Of a stretch of DNA of 52,212 nt, positions 45,147 to 52,212 are shown piece after piece (the first letter of the stretch is position 1; each line of letters opens with the position of its first letter). The notes beneath the pieces were generated by a model. It was not told the origin of the DNA. It searched no databases and was given only the letters and a program-made list of their open reading frames with translations. The position numbers and the translations under genes were made by a program. The stretch comes from CALEUX01 sp964521525 (GTDB lineage Bacteria > Bacteroidota > Bacteroidia > Bacteroidales > Marinilabiliaceae), in assembly GCA_964521525.1 (NCBI GenBank), contig CAZFTD010000003.1, positions 1 to 52,212 of the forward strand. The letters are read 5' to 3'.

Positions 45147-46247
45147 ATGTTGTTTTTGCAAAAAAGAAAATCCGTTTGGAATTATTTCAGAACTCTGAGT
45201 TTGGTATTTGGAGTATTACTATTGTTAACATCATGCGAAAAAGATGATGAAAAAGTCTGGTCGGGCCAGGTAGATGGTGCTTTTGTTGTGAACGAAGGTT
45301 CCTGGGGAAATAGTAATGGAACCGTATCGTTTATTGGCTCCGACAACCAGGTTTACAGGGATTTATTTAAAGCCAAAAACAAAGGGGTTTTGGGTGATGT
45401 GTTAATGGATCTGGATGTTGTTGGCGATAATATTTTTATGGTATTAAACGGCAGCAATAAGATTCAGGTAGTAAATAAGGAGGATTTTAAATGGGTTGCC
45501 ACCATCGAGGGATTTAATAATCCGAGATATGCAGAGGCTTACAATGGTAAATTGTATGTAACCCAATGGGGCCAATCGGGTTCTGTGGTGGTGGTAGATT
45601 TGGAAAGTCTGGAAATTGAAGCCACCATTAATGCAGGTGTAGGGCCAGAAGGCATAATAGCTCATGATGGTTATTTATGGGTGGCCAATAGTAGCGTTTA
45701 TGTTAATGATAATACCATTTCGGTTATCGACCCGGCCAATAATACAGTTATTAAAACAATTGTAGTTGGTGATTCTCCGCAACAATTTGTTGTTGATGCC
45801 AATGGGAGTATTTGGGTTCTTTGCTTTGGTTATATCAGGTATTCATCAGAAAAACCATATCCAATAGAGGAAGAAACAGCCTCTCAGTTGGTTCAGATAA
45901 ACAGTCAAGCAAAAGAGGTTGTTAAAACCATCACCATTCATGCCAACGAGCATCCTGCCAATATAGCCATAAGCCCCAACGGCCAAACCCTATACGTTGG
46001 AGGCGGTTACACATACAATGGGATTTATGCCATGAACATCAATGCCAATAGTTATCCAACCTCCAAAATGATTGATGGGTATTTTTATGGATTAAGTGTT
46101 AATCCGGCCAATGGCGACATTTATGGTTGTCAGGCTCCCACATTTACCGATCCGGGCATTGTTAATGTTTATGATGCTTCGACTGGCGCCTTAAAGAAAT
46201 CGTATAAGCAGGGAATTGGTATAGGGCCACGGAAGGTTGTTTTCTAG
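45147..46247 (+). CDS. btuG: BtuG-like beta-propeller surface lipoprotein
   Basis: A 366-residue lipoprotein with lipobox VLLLLTSC (Cys30) followed by acidic EKDDEK, as in Bacteroidota surface lipoproteins. The rest is YncE/DUF5074-like: about seven repeats of strands with an aspartate/glycine pattern, for example ISVIDPANNTVIKTIVVGDS and LYVTQWGQSGSVVVVDLESL. In Bacteroides, BtuG proteins of this build bind cobalamin very tightly at the cell surface and pass it to BtuB. Position directly after the BtuB-like gene under a B12 riboswitch supports this. Binding itself is inferred, not seen. Length and propeller number fit. Confidence 0.85.
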   Translation: MLFLQKRKSVWNYFRTLSLVFGVLLLLTSCEKDDEKVWSGQVDGAFVVNEGSWGNSNGTVSFIGSDNQVYRDLFKAKNKGVLGDVLMDLDVVGDNIFMVLNGSNKIQVVNKEDFKWVATIEGFNNPRYAEAYNGKLYVTQWGQSGSVVVVDLESLEIEATINAGVGPEGIIAHDGYLWVANSSVYVNDNTISVIDPANNTVIKTIVVGDSPQQFVVDANGSIWVLCFGYIRYSSEKPYPIEEETASQLVQINSQAKEVVKTITIHANEHPANIAISPNGQTLYVGGGYTYNGIYAMNINANSYPTSKMIDGYFYGLSVNPANGDIYGCQAPTFTDPGIVNVYDASTGALKKSYKQGIGIGPRKVVF

Positions 46248-46430
46248 TTAGTCTTATTAAATTCGAATATCCCTGTCTTTTTTTCTGAAGTTTTGAGGAC
46301 GATTTGATTAATAACTGCCATAATTAATCGAACATTTTTAGCTAATCTGTTTTGAAATTTTCCAGCCAAAAAACCAATTAAAATGAGACAGGGAATTTTC
46401 TGAGGCTATCTAAAACGACCTTAGTGCGAC

Positions 46431-46517
46431 TTTGTGGTAACCTTTGAGTTCTTTGTGGTAAGGCTTAAATAATTGAACCACAAATAAAAACAAAGTACAC
46501 ACAAAGGAGCACAAAGA
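46431..46517. repeat. Large imperfect palindrome of CTTTGTGGT-type repeats
   Basis: The left arm, starting CTTTGTGGTAACCTTTGAGT, and the right arm, ACCACAAATA to GGAGCACAAAG, pair over ~30 bp with mismatches. The CCTTTGAGTTCTTTGTGGT motif is reminiscent of intergenic repeats found in many Bacteroidota. A folding transcript terminator for the btuBG unit is possible. Confidence 0.5.
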
Positions 46518-46600
46518 AAAAAGAATTAGTTTGATATCTTTACAGACAGCCTCTTTATACAAAGCTCTGAAATATAGAAATATAATGAGATTCTTAGTAA

Positions 46601-46663
46601 CGGTTTAAATTTAGATTCTAATTTAATTAATGACAATTAGAAGTTTAGACTCCAGACAGATCG
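46601..46663 (+). repeat. Dispersed intergenic repeat, copy D
   Basis: It shares GTTTAAATTTA, ACAATTAGAAGTTTA and CAGACAGAT in order with 2867-2930. Confidence 0.55.
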
Positions 46664-46815
46664 ACTCGTTCTGATTTATCGGGGATTAGATCGAATAGGA
46701 AGTATAAACAACCAAGACTGTTGAGTTATTTTGCTTATTATAAGCATTATACGTTTTATGTTTGTTTCCAATGAACCGGAACACGCGACTAAGCTATTTT
46801 CCAGATACTTGGATA

Positions 46816-46879
46816 CCGATTCTGGGCATTACACTTCGTTCCAACTTCGCGCCTATTGACTAAAAATAATTTTAAACAG
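46816..46879 (-). repeat. Dispersed intergenic repeat, copy B
   Basis: Read on the minus strand it begins CTGTTTAAAATT and contains GCGAAGTTGGAACGAAGTG, then AATGCC and GAATCGG, in the same order as 40018-40078. Its CTGTTTAAA end overlaps the stop codon of the kinase relic (46872-46874). Confidence 0.6.
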
Positions 46880-48040
46880 ATTGTTCCATTGGCAAATTAA
46901 AATAAAACGTGGAACCTATGCCTGGTTTCGATTCTACCCAAATATTGCTACCCAAATCATGCCATTGTTTAATTCTTTTATAGCTCTTATGGCGTTGCTT
47001 TTTAGGTTATTTAAAAGGTAATTGTCGGCATTCAGATATTGGTATAAACCAGTTTTTAAATCTAAAACCACCAGTCCGTTATTCGATGTTCCTGCCCAAA
47101 GTTTTTTTTGTCTGTCAATATGGAGAACATGGAACGATGTTGTGTTAAGATGTGAATGTCTTGGTTTTGTTAGAATTTTCTTCTCAGCTATATCATGTTT
47201 GGCATCAAAAATATAGAGTCCAGCCTGACTTCCAATCCAAATTGAATCGGGCGTGGATGAACTGATGGATAAAATATTATTGATATTTGATTTTTGAAGC
47301 TTTTCTTTCCAGTTTCGTGTTATGGTAACTGTTTTTCTAATTTCTGTGATGTTTTTTTCTTTCCATTCCTGAATAAATGGTTCATAATCGTGTAATGCTA
47401 TTTTATACAAACCATGAAGCGTTGAACCTATCCACAGGTTGTTATTTGAATCGAAATGCAAGGTGTTGATGTAATAATTGTAGGCAGGTAATGACAAGTT
47501 TGAATTGTAAAGAATTCGCTTAAATTCTTCCTTTTCAGGGTTTAATATGGTAATGCCATTAGTTGAAGCAATCCAGATAAACCCGGATTGGTCTATAACC
47601 ATATCGTTCAGAATGTTGTTCGATAGAGTATTACTATCGGTTTCGGAGAAATAATAGCGTGTAAACTTTTCGGTGTAACGGTTAAATTTGTTGAGGCCAT
47701 TATTGGTTGCCACCCAAATTTGTCCCCGCTTATCTTCAACAACTCTAACAGGATATCCCGATGAAATGGTAGTGCTATCAAGCGGGTCGTGTCGGTAAAG
47801 CGTATAGTTTTTCCCGTCGAATTTGGTTAACCCCAATGATTCAGCTCCCAACCAGAAAATTCCGATTTTATCCTGAAATAAACATTGAACCGATTCGCCT
47901 GGCATTTTATTGGTTCCCGAAAAATGTATCAGCTTAATATTTTCTGTAGGCTGAGCATTTATATTCATGCCCAGGCTTAACCAGAAAAGAAATAGTATAA
48001 TATGCTTTGCTACAAAACGATTCATTCCCTTTTTACTCAA
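46872..48040 (-). pseudogene. Propeller-type sensor histidine kinase with the kinase core deleted
   Basis: The intact frame (48040 down to 46934, 368 residues) has a signal peptide (FLFWLSLGMNINAQ) and ligand-sensing propeller repeats (QDKIGIFWLGAESLGLTKFD, EDKRGQIWVATNNGLNKFN and similar). It then ends abruptly at TAG inside a repeat (GMIWVAIFG). In another frame across the same point the DNA reads SNIWVESKPGIGSTFYF, then NLPMEQSV and stop at 46872. That is the last segment of a HATPase domain. The membrane segment, the histidine region and most of the ATPase domain are missing, and the frame is shifted. The tail shows that the ancestor ended after the kinase and was not a hybrid with a regulator. 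Confidence 0.85.
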
Positions 48041-48212
48041 ATTACCAACCCCTGATTTTTACGAATCAAATAATAAAAACGTTTTTATTGGAATTAAGTT
48101 ACGTTTTTTTAGATTTTAAAACTACAATAAATGCATATTGGTCAGATATATAATAATATGGAAGAGATTTTCTAATCATTTTACACCCTTGTACAATACA
48201 ACTCACCTAATA

Positions 48213-48282
48213 GTGTTAAACAAATAACACCCAAAGTCAGAACATACCAACCCATTTGCTAAATTTTGTTAAAATATATTTG
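48213..48282 (+). promoter_or_regulatory. GH5 promoter region with inverted repeat
   Basis: TATATTTG (48275-48282) is an exact TAnnTTTG, with TTTG at 48255-48258 a short 16 nt before it. Upstream, GTGTTA (48213-48218) and TAACAC (48225-48230) form a perfect 6-bp inverted repeat, GTGTTAAACAAATAACAC overall. It resembles GTGTAAACAAAACAC in the cellulose-operon promoter (37104-37118). The rest of 48041-48346 has one perfect 18-bp palindrome (48072-48089) and no gene. Confidence 0.45.
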
Positions 48283-48346
48283 TAACGTCAGTTGAGTAAT
48301 GGTTTATTATGCACAAAGGCAAATTGTAAACGCTAAAAGATATTTT

Positions 48347-49882
48347 ATGAGTTTATTATCAAATATGATAAATTTTAGGTTGATAAATACACTTATTCTT
48401 GTGTTGCTTTTGGGAGTGTCAGGTTCAGGCTGCAGCAAAGATAAAAGGGAGACAGAGGAATCTTTTGTAATAGAATTGGAGGCATCGCCTGAAACCTTAA
48501 CATTCGATTATAAAGGTGGAAAGAAAACTATAAATGTTGCTTCCAACTATTCCTGGAGAGTTGAATTTACCTCTCCTGGCTGGTGTCGACCAAACGTTCA
48601 ATTGTCATCGGGGAATAATATTGTTGAAATTACTGCCGAGTCTAATCCTGCAACTACCCAACGTACAACGACCATTAAAATTGTTGCAACCGGAGGAAAG
48701 AGTGTAATCATTAATATTTCCCAGAGTGGAAGGCTTAATGTTGGCCCAAATCCGGATCCAACGAGTACTTATTATATTGCTCCGGATAATTCTGGCATGA
48801 GGGATTTAACTTCGGGAGATTTTGCCAAACTGATGGGTGCCGGATGGAATTTGGGTAATTCGCTTGAAGCTATTTATGTTAATAATGGAGTTTATTCAGG
48901 AGGTGAAACATCATGGGGGAATTCCACCACCACAAAGCAATTAATTGACGCTGTAAAGGCCGCTGGCTTTAACACCATTCGAATACCTGTTTCGTGGTCG
49001 CATAAATTATCGAATCCTGATACTTATGAAATATCAGCCACATGGTTGGCACGTGTTGCCGAAGTAGTAAGTTATGCAATGGACAACGATATGTTTGTAA
49101 TGATTAATATACATTGGGACGGGGGCTGGCTCGATCAGCCTTTTTATAATAAGCAGGACGAACTAAATACAAAACTTTCTGTTTTATGGCGGCAAATAGC
49201 TGTTCATTTCAGAAATTTCGATGACAGACTTATGTTTGCCGGTACCAATGAAGTGCATGTTGCAGGTAATTACAGTGATCCTTCGGCTGAGAATGTTGCC
49301 GTTCAAAACTCGTTTAATCAAACCTTTGTAAATGCGGTTAGAGAAACCGGTGGTCGTAATGCCTATCGCCACCTTATTGTACAAGCATACAATACCAATA
49401 TCAGCTATGCAGTTAATCATTTAGTAATGCCTATTGATAATATTTCAAATAAGTTAATGGTTGAAGTCCATTTTTATGATCCTTATGATTTTGCCCTGAT
49501 GGAAAGCGGATCATTTAAAACAGAATGGGGGGCAGCTTTTGCGGGAGGTAATGTTTCAAATTGGGGGCAGGAAGCCTGGGTTAATTCTGCTTTTGGAAAT
49601 GTTAAAACCAAATTTATAAACAATGGTATTCCAATAATATTAGGAGAATATGGAGCCGTAAAAAGAAGTTCCTTAACCGGAGATGCCTTAACCCGGCATT
49701 TGGCTGCCCGCATTTATTACCTTGAGTATGTTACCCGTGCTGCTGTAACAAACGGAATAGTTCCTGTTTATTGGGATAATGGCTACTATGGTAATAATGG
49801 GTTTGCCTTGTTTAAGCGTGCCGATGGTTCAATTGTCGATCCAGATGCTTTACAGGCTATCATTAAAGGAGCCAAAGAATAG
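48347..49882 (+). CDS. GH5 endo-beta-glucanase lipoprotein with BACON domain
   Basis: A 511-residue protein from the ATG at 48347, chosen over 48299 because AAAAGA precedes it and the N-terminus then gives a normal lipoprotein signal (TLILVLLLGVSGSGC). The ATG at 48365 is also possible. A BACON domain (IELEASPETLTFDYKGG to IINISQSG) and a Pro/Ser/Thr linker precede the GH5 module. The catalytic acid Glu302 is in FAGTNEVH and the nucleophile Glu434 in IILGEYGAV. Other conserved residues include MGAGWNLGNSLE, FNTIRIPVSW and MINIHWDGGW. It should cut cellulose or similar beta-glucans at the cell surface, working with the GH9 enzyme. A terminator follows at 49988-50034. Confidence 0.93.
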   Translation: MSLLSNMINFRLINTLILVLLLGVSGSGCSKDKRETEESFVIELEASPETLTFDYKGGKKTINVASNYSWRVEFTSPGWCRPNVQLSSGNNIVEITAESNPATTQRTTTIKIVATGGKSVIINISQSGRLNVGPNPDPTSTYYIAPDNSGMRDLTSGDFAKLMGAGWNLGNSLEAIYVNNGVYSGGETSWGNSTTTKQLIDAVKAAGFNTIRIPVSWSHKLSNPDTYEISATWLARVAEVVSYAMDNDMFVMINIHWDGGWLDQPFYNKQDELNTKLSVLWRQIAVHFRNFDDRLMFAGTNEVHVAGNYSDPSAENVAVQNSFNQTFVNAVRETGGRNAYRHLIVQAYNTNISYAVNHLVMPIDNISNKLMVEVHFYDPYDFALMESGSFKTEWGAAFAGGNVSNWGQEAWVNSAFGNVKTKFINNGIPIILGEYGAVKRSSLTGDALTRHLAARIYYLEYVTRAAVTNGIVPVYWDNGYYGNNGFALFKRADGSIVDPDALQAIIKGAKE

Positions 49883-49987
49883 TTATGGCTCTAAATTATT
49901 TGAATGGTAAGAAGTTGATATATAAAGCCTCATGTTTAAATATTTAAGGGTTGATAGTTTTTGAACCGGAGGCGTATTGGTGGTTTG

Positions 49988-50034
49988 GCCCGGATTTTAT
50001 TGGCTCATGCATAATGAGTTGATGGAATCCGGGC
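49988..50034 (+). terminator. Stem-loop terminator after the GH5 gene
   Basis: GCCCGGATT (49988-49996) and AATCCGGGC (50026-50034) form a perfect 9-bp G+C-rich stem, with an inner CTCAT/ATGAG pairing. TGATTGTTTATTG follows, with weak T content. Confidence 0.7.
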
Positions 50035-50121
50035 TGATTGTTTATTGTTGTTATTTATTGAGATTATGATGATTCATACAAATTGAGTATTTTAAGGCTC
50101 TAATTTAGTCAGCGTTAACTG

Positions 50122-52212
50122 ATGTCGAAATTCCGGGTACTTTTAGTGTTTTTTTTAAAATTAATGCTGGTTCATCTAAGTGCCCAGCAGGCAGCCAATC
50201 AATTCAGGCGAATTGACAATGAAAATGGTTTGTCCAATAACCAGATTAACACAATATTTTCTGACCGAAAAGGTGTTTTGTGGATTGCCACCGTATCGGG
50301 GTTAAATAGATTTGACGGCTACAATTTCAGAGTTTTTAAAAACAAACCTGATGACCCCACTTCATTGCCTGAAAATAGTATTCAACGAATTTACGAAGAT
50401 CACATAGGCTATTTATGGTTGTTTACCACCAATCGTTATTTTATTTTTAATCCTGTTACCGAAAAGGTGACTGACGAACACCCTCTGTTGCAAAACTACA
50501 ATATACCCAGAAATTCAATTAAGGCCTTAAGACTCGACAATCTGGGTAACTTATGGATTACCTCCAGTCAAACAGGTTTATACCACCTAAACACCAAAAC
50601 CGGTGAATTTCACCATTTTATTAAGGATTCCGGTTTATCTTCCAACCAAATTCAGGATATTGCTTTTTGTTCAAATGGGTTGGCATATGTGGTGCATACA
50701 TCTGGCGTGGTGGATGTGCTTGATGCCGAAGCACTGACAATAGTTCAACAAATTAACTACTTTGGCGCCACCACCGTTAATCCCTATCCAAGCTTGTTTA
50801 TCGATTCAAACGATAATCTTTGGTTTTACTCAATGAGTTCGGTTGATGGGGTGATTTGTGTTGAAAGAAAAACAGGCAACGTGCACTTTTTTAATAGTCG
50901 CACTCAGCCAGCGTTGTCGAGTAACCTGGTTTCCGGATTAATTGAAGATAATTCAGGAAACATTTGGGTGGCAACCGACCATGGGGGTATTAACGTGATT
51001 GACAAAAACAAATCGATTGTAAGATATGTTACAAATGTGCCTGGCGATGCCACCAGTTTAAGTGCCAACACTGTAACCTGTATCCACAAAAGCCCTGATA
51101 ACATTATTTGGGTAGGAACCTATAAAAACGGGGTAAACTATTTTCACGAGCAGTTGTACCAGTTTAAATTGTTTAGAAGTCAGCCCCATCAAACCGGATT
51201 GTATTTTTCAAACGATGTAAACTGCTTTGCCGAAGATAAAAATGGCAACCTTTGGATAGGCACCAACGGAAGCGGATTGGTTTATTTTAACCGCCAAAAC
51301 AACACGTTTAAAACATACCGTCATTCACCAACAAACCCAAATTCAATCAGCAACGATATTATCGTGCATTTATGTGTCGATCATAAAAACCGCTTATGGA
51401 TTGGAACATATCAGGGCGGGTTGAATTGTTTCGATGGCAACCGGTTTAAACACTATCGAAATAATTCTCAAAAGGCATCCACTCTTTCCGACGATAGAAT
51501 TTGGCAGATATTTCAGGATAGAAATAAACGCATCTGGATTGGAACCCTTGGCGGCGGATTAGAATTGTACGACGAAAACAGTGATGCCTTTATTCACCAT
51601 AGGGCAGGCGATTACAACTCAGTGAATTCAAATTTTATCCTTGCTTTAAATGAGGATAGACAGGGCAATTTACTGATTGGAACCTCCGATGGGTTGAATA
51701 TCCTGGATGCCCAAACCGGCCGTTTCCGTCACTATACTTACAATGAAAATAATCCGCTGGGATTAAGTCATCCAATTATTTTGTCGGTTTTGGAAGATCG
51801 TTCAGGAAGATTATGGGTGGGAACCCGCAACGGGCTAAACCTTTTAAATCGTGCTGACAACACATTTACTGTTTACCGCGAAGAGCATGGGTTACCCGAC
51901 AACAACATTATTACCATGCTCGAAGATGATTCCGGGAATTTCTGGATTGCAACGTTAAATGGCTTATCCAACCTAAAAACCGATGCTCAGGGTAAAATTG
52001 TCTTTCGCAATTTTGATGTTTTGGATGGGTTGCAGGGTAGAGAGTTTAACGAGCATTCGGCTTTGCTAACATCCAAAGGTGAAATGATTTTTGGCGGAGC
52101 TTATGGGTTTAATATTTTTAAGTCGTCGGAAATTATCGAGCATCAACATTTATTTAGTGTGGTACTAACCGATTTTAAGTTGTATAATCAAAGTGTAAAG
52201 ATTGGAGAGAAA
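50122..52212 (+). CDS. Propeller-type sensor protein, two-component system (3' end outside window)
   Basis: The frame is open from ATG 50122 to the last base, 697 codons, so the gene is truncated by the window edge. The signal peptide is LLVFFLKLMLVHLSAQQ. About a dozen two-component-regulator propeller repeats follow, with the pattern D-x-x-G-x-[IL]-W-[IV]-G/A-T, for example EDKNGNLWIGTNGSGLVYFN and EDRSGRLWVGTRNGLNLLN. The visible end (FKLYNQSVKIGEK) is the start of a Y_Y_Y domain, which usually precedes the membrane segment. The family includes hybrid sensors with kinase, receiver and AraC domains and simple kinases; which one cannot be told here. It follows the GH5 gene and is a likely regulator of beta-glucan genes. 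Confidence 0.9.
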   Translation, partial: MSKFRVLLVFFLKLMLVHLSAQQAANQFRRIDNENGLSNNQINTIFSDRKGVLWIATVSGLNRFDGYNFRVFKNKPDDPTSLPENSIQRIYEDHIGYLWLFTTNRYFIFNPVTEKVTDEHPLLQNYNIPRNSIKALRLDNLGNLWITSSQTGLYHLNTKTGEFHHFIKDSGLSSNQIQDIAFCSNGLAYVVHTSGVVDVLDAEALTIVQQINYFGATTVNPYPSLFIDSNDNLWFYSMSSVDGVICVERKTGNVHFFNSRTQPALSSNLVSGLIEDNSGNIWVATDHGGINVIDKNKSIVRYVTNVPGDATSLSANTVTCIHKSPDNIIWVGTYKNGVNYFHEQLYQFKLFRSQPHQTGLYFSNDVNCFAEDKNGNLWIGTNGSGLVYFNRQNNTFKTYRHSPTNPNSISNDIIVHLCVDHKNRLWIGTYQGGLNCFDGNRFKHYRNNSQKASTLSDDRIWQIFQDRNKRIWIGTLGGGLELYDENSDAFIHHRAGDYNSVNSNFILALNEDRQGNLLIGTSDGLNILDAQTGRFRHYTYNENNPLGLSHPIILSVLEDRSGRLWVGTRNGLNLLNRADNTFTVYREEHGLPDNNIITMLEDDSGNFWIATLNGLSNLKTDAQGKIVFRNFDVLDGLQGREFNEHSALLTSKGEMIFGGAYGFNIFKSSEIIEHQHLFSVVLTDFKLYNQSVKIGEK

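Larger units (their letters stand above)
46248..46871. other. Long non-coding interval with repeats
   Basis: About 620 bp without a credible gene. It holds an imperfect palindrome at 46431-46517 and repeat copies at 46601-46663 and 46816-46879, each listed separately. Confidence 0.6.

Noticed and set aside
1..52212. CRISPR arrays, tRNA or rRNA genes
   Set aside because: No regularly spaced direct repeats, no CCA-ended cloverleaf and no rRNA-like sequence were recognised by reading. A covariance-model scan was not possible.

Overview
The window reads as a chromosomal segment of a Bacteroidota (Bacteroidetes) bacterium, most likely a polysaccharide-degrading member of Bacteroidales/Marinilabiliales. 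Evidence: a type IX secretion C-terminal sorting domain at the left edge, a SusC/SusD pair, a BACON domain, propeller-type sensors, NrtR-type sugar regulators, a BtuB/BtuG cobalamin pair, and promoter elements of the TAnnTTTG class. The genus assignment is inference. No rRNA, tRNA, CRISPR array or replication origin was seen.

Layout. 1-5.9 kb: the tail of a secreted T9SS protein, a sugar-phosphate nucleotidyltransferase, an N-acetylmuramoyl-L-alanine amidase, an internally deleted IS1380-type insertion sequence, an orphan GAF histidine kinase and a DinB-like protein. 6.0-13.1 kb (minus strand): a metal-resistance cluster with a His-rich small exported protein, a CDF exporter, a CzcA pump fused to its own TolC-like outer-membrane domain, and the periplasmic adaptor. 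13.4-25.4 kb: katG, glpK, an alpha/beta hydrolase broken by one in-frame amber codon, an M24 peptidase, an LptF/LptG-type permease, ribBA, MscS and a DUF3078 protein.

25.5-37.1 kb (minus strand) is a cellulose/beta-glucan utilisation locus transcribed in the order NrtR-type regulator, GPH sugar symporter with an unusual inserted domain, GH94 cellobiose phosphorylase, GH9 cellulase lipoprotein, SusC, SusD. The inferred scheme is surface cleavage by GH9 (and the GH5 lipoprotein at 48.3 kb), oligosaccharide capture and import by SusCD, cytoplasmic import of cellobiose by the GPH symporter, and phosphorolysis by GH94 to glucose-1-phosphate plus glucose. A tyrosine phosphatase, an SGLT-type Na+/sugar symporter with a second NrtR-type regulator, a small MITE-like element and a CstA transporter follow.

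42.9-46.2 kb is a cobalamin-controlled unit: a B12 riboswitch, a BtuB-like TonB receptor and a BtuG-like propeller lipoprotein. 46.9-52.2 kb carries two propeller-type sensors flanking the GH5 cellulase. The first is a deletion relic in which the propeller is joined, out of frame, to the last residues of the kinase ATPase domain. The second is apparently intact but runs off the window.

Several intergenic regions carry members of a dispersed non-coding repeat with a CTGTTTAAA end and a GAATCGGG-type core. Together with the IS relic, the MITE and two broken genes, they suggest recent small-scale rearrangement.
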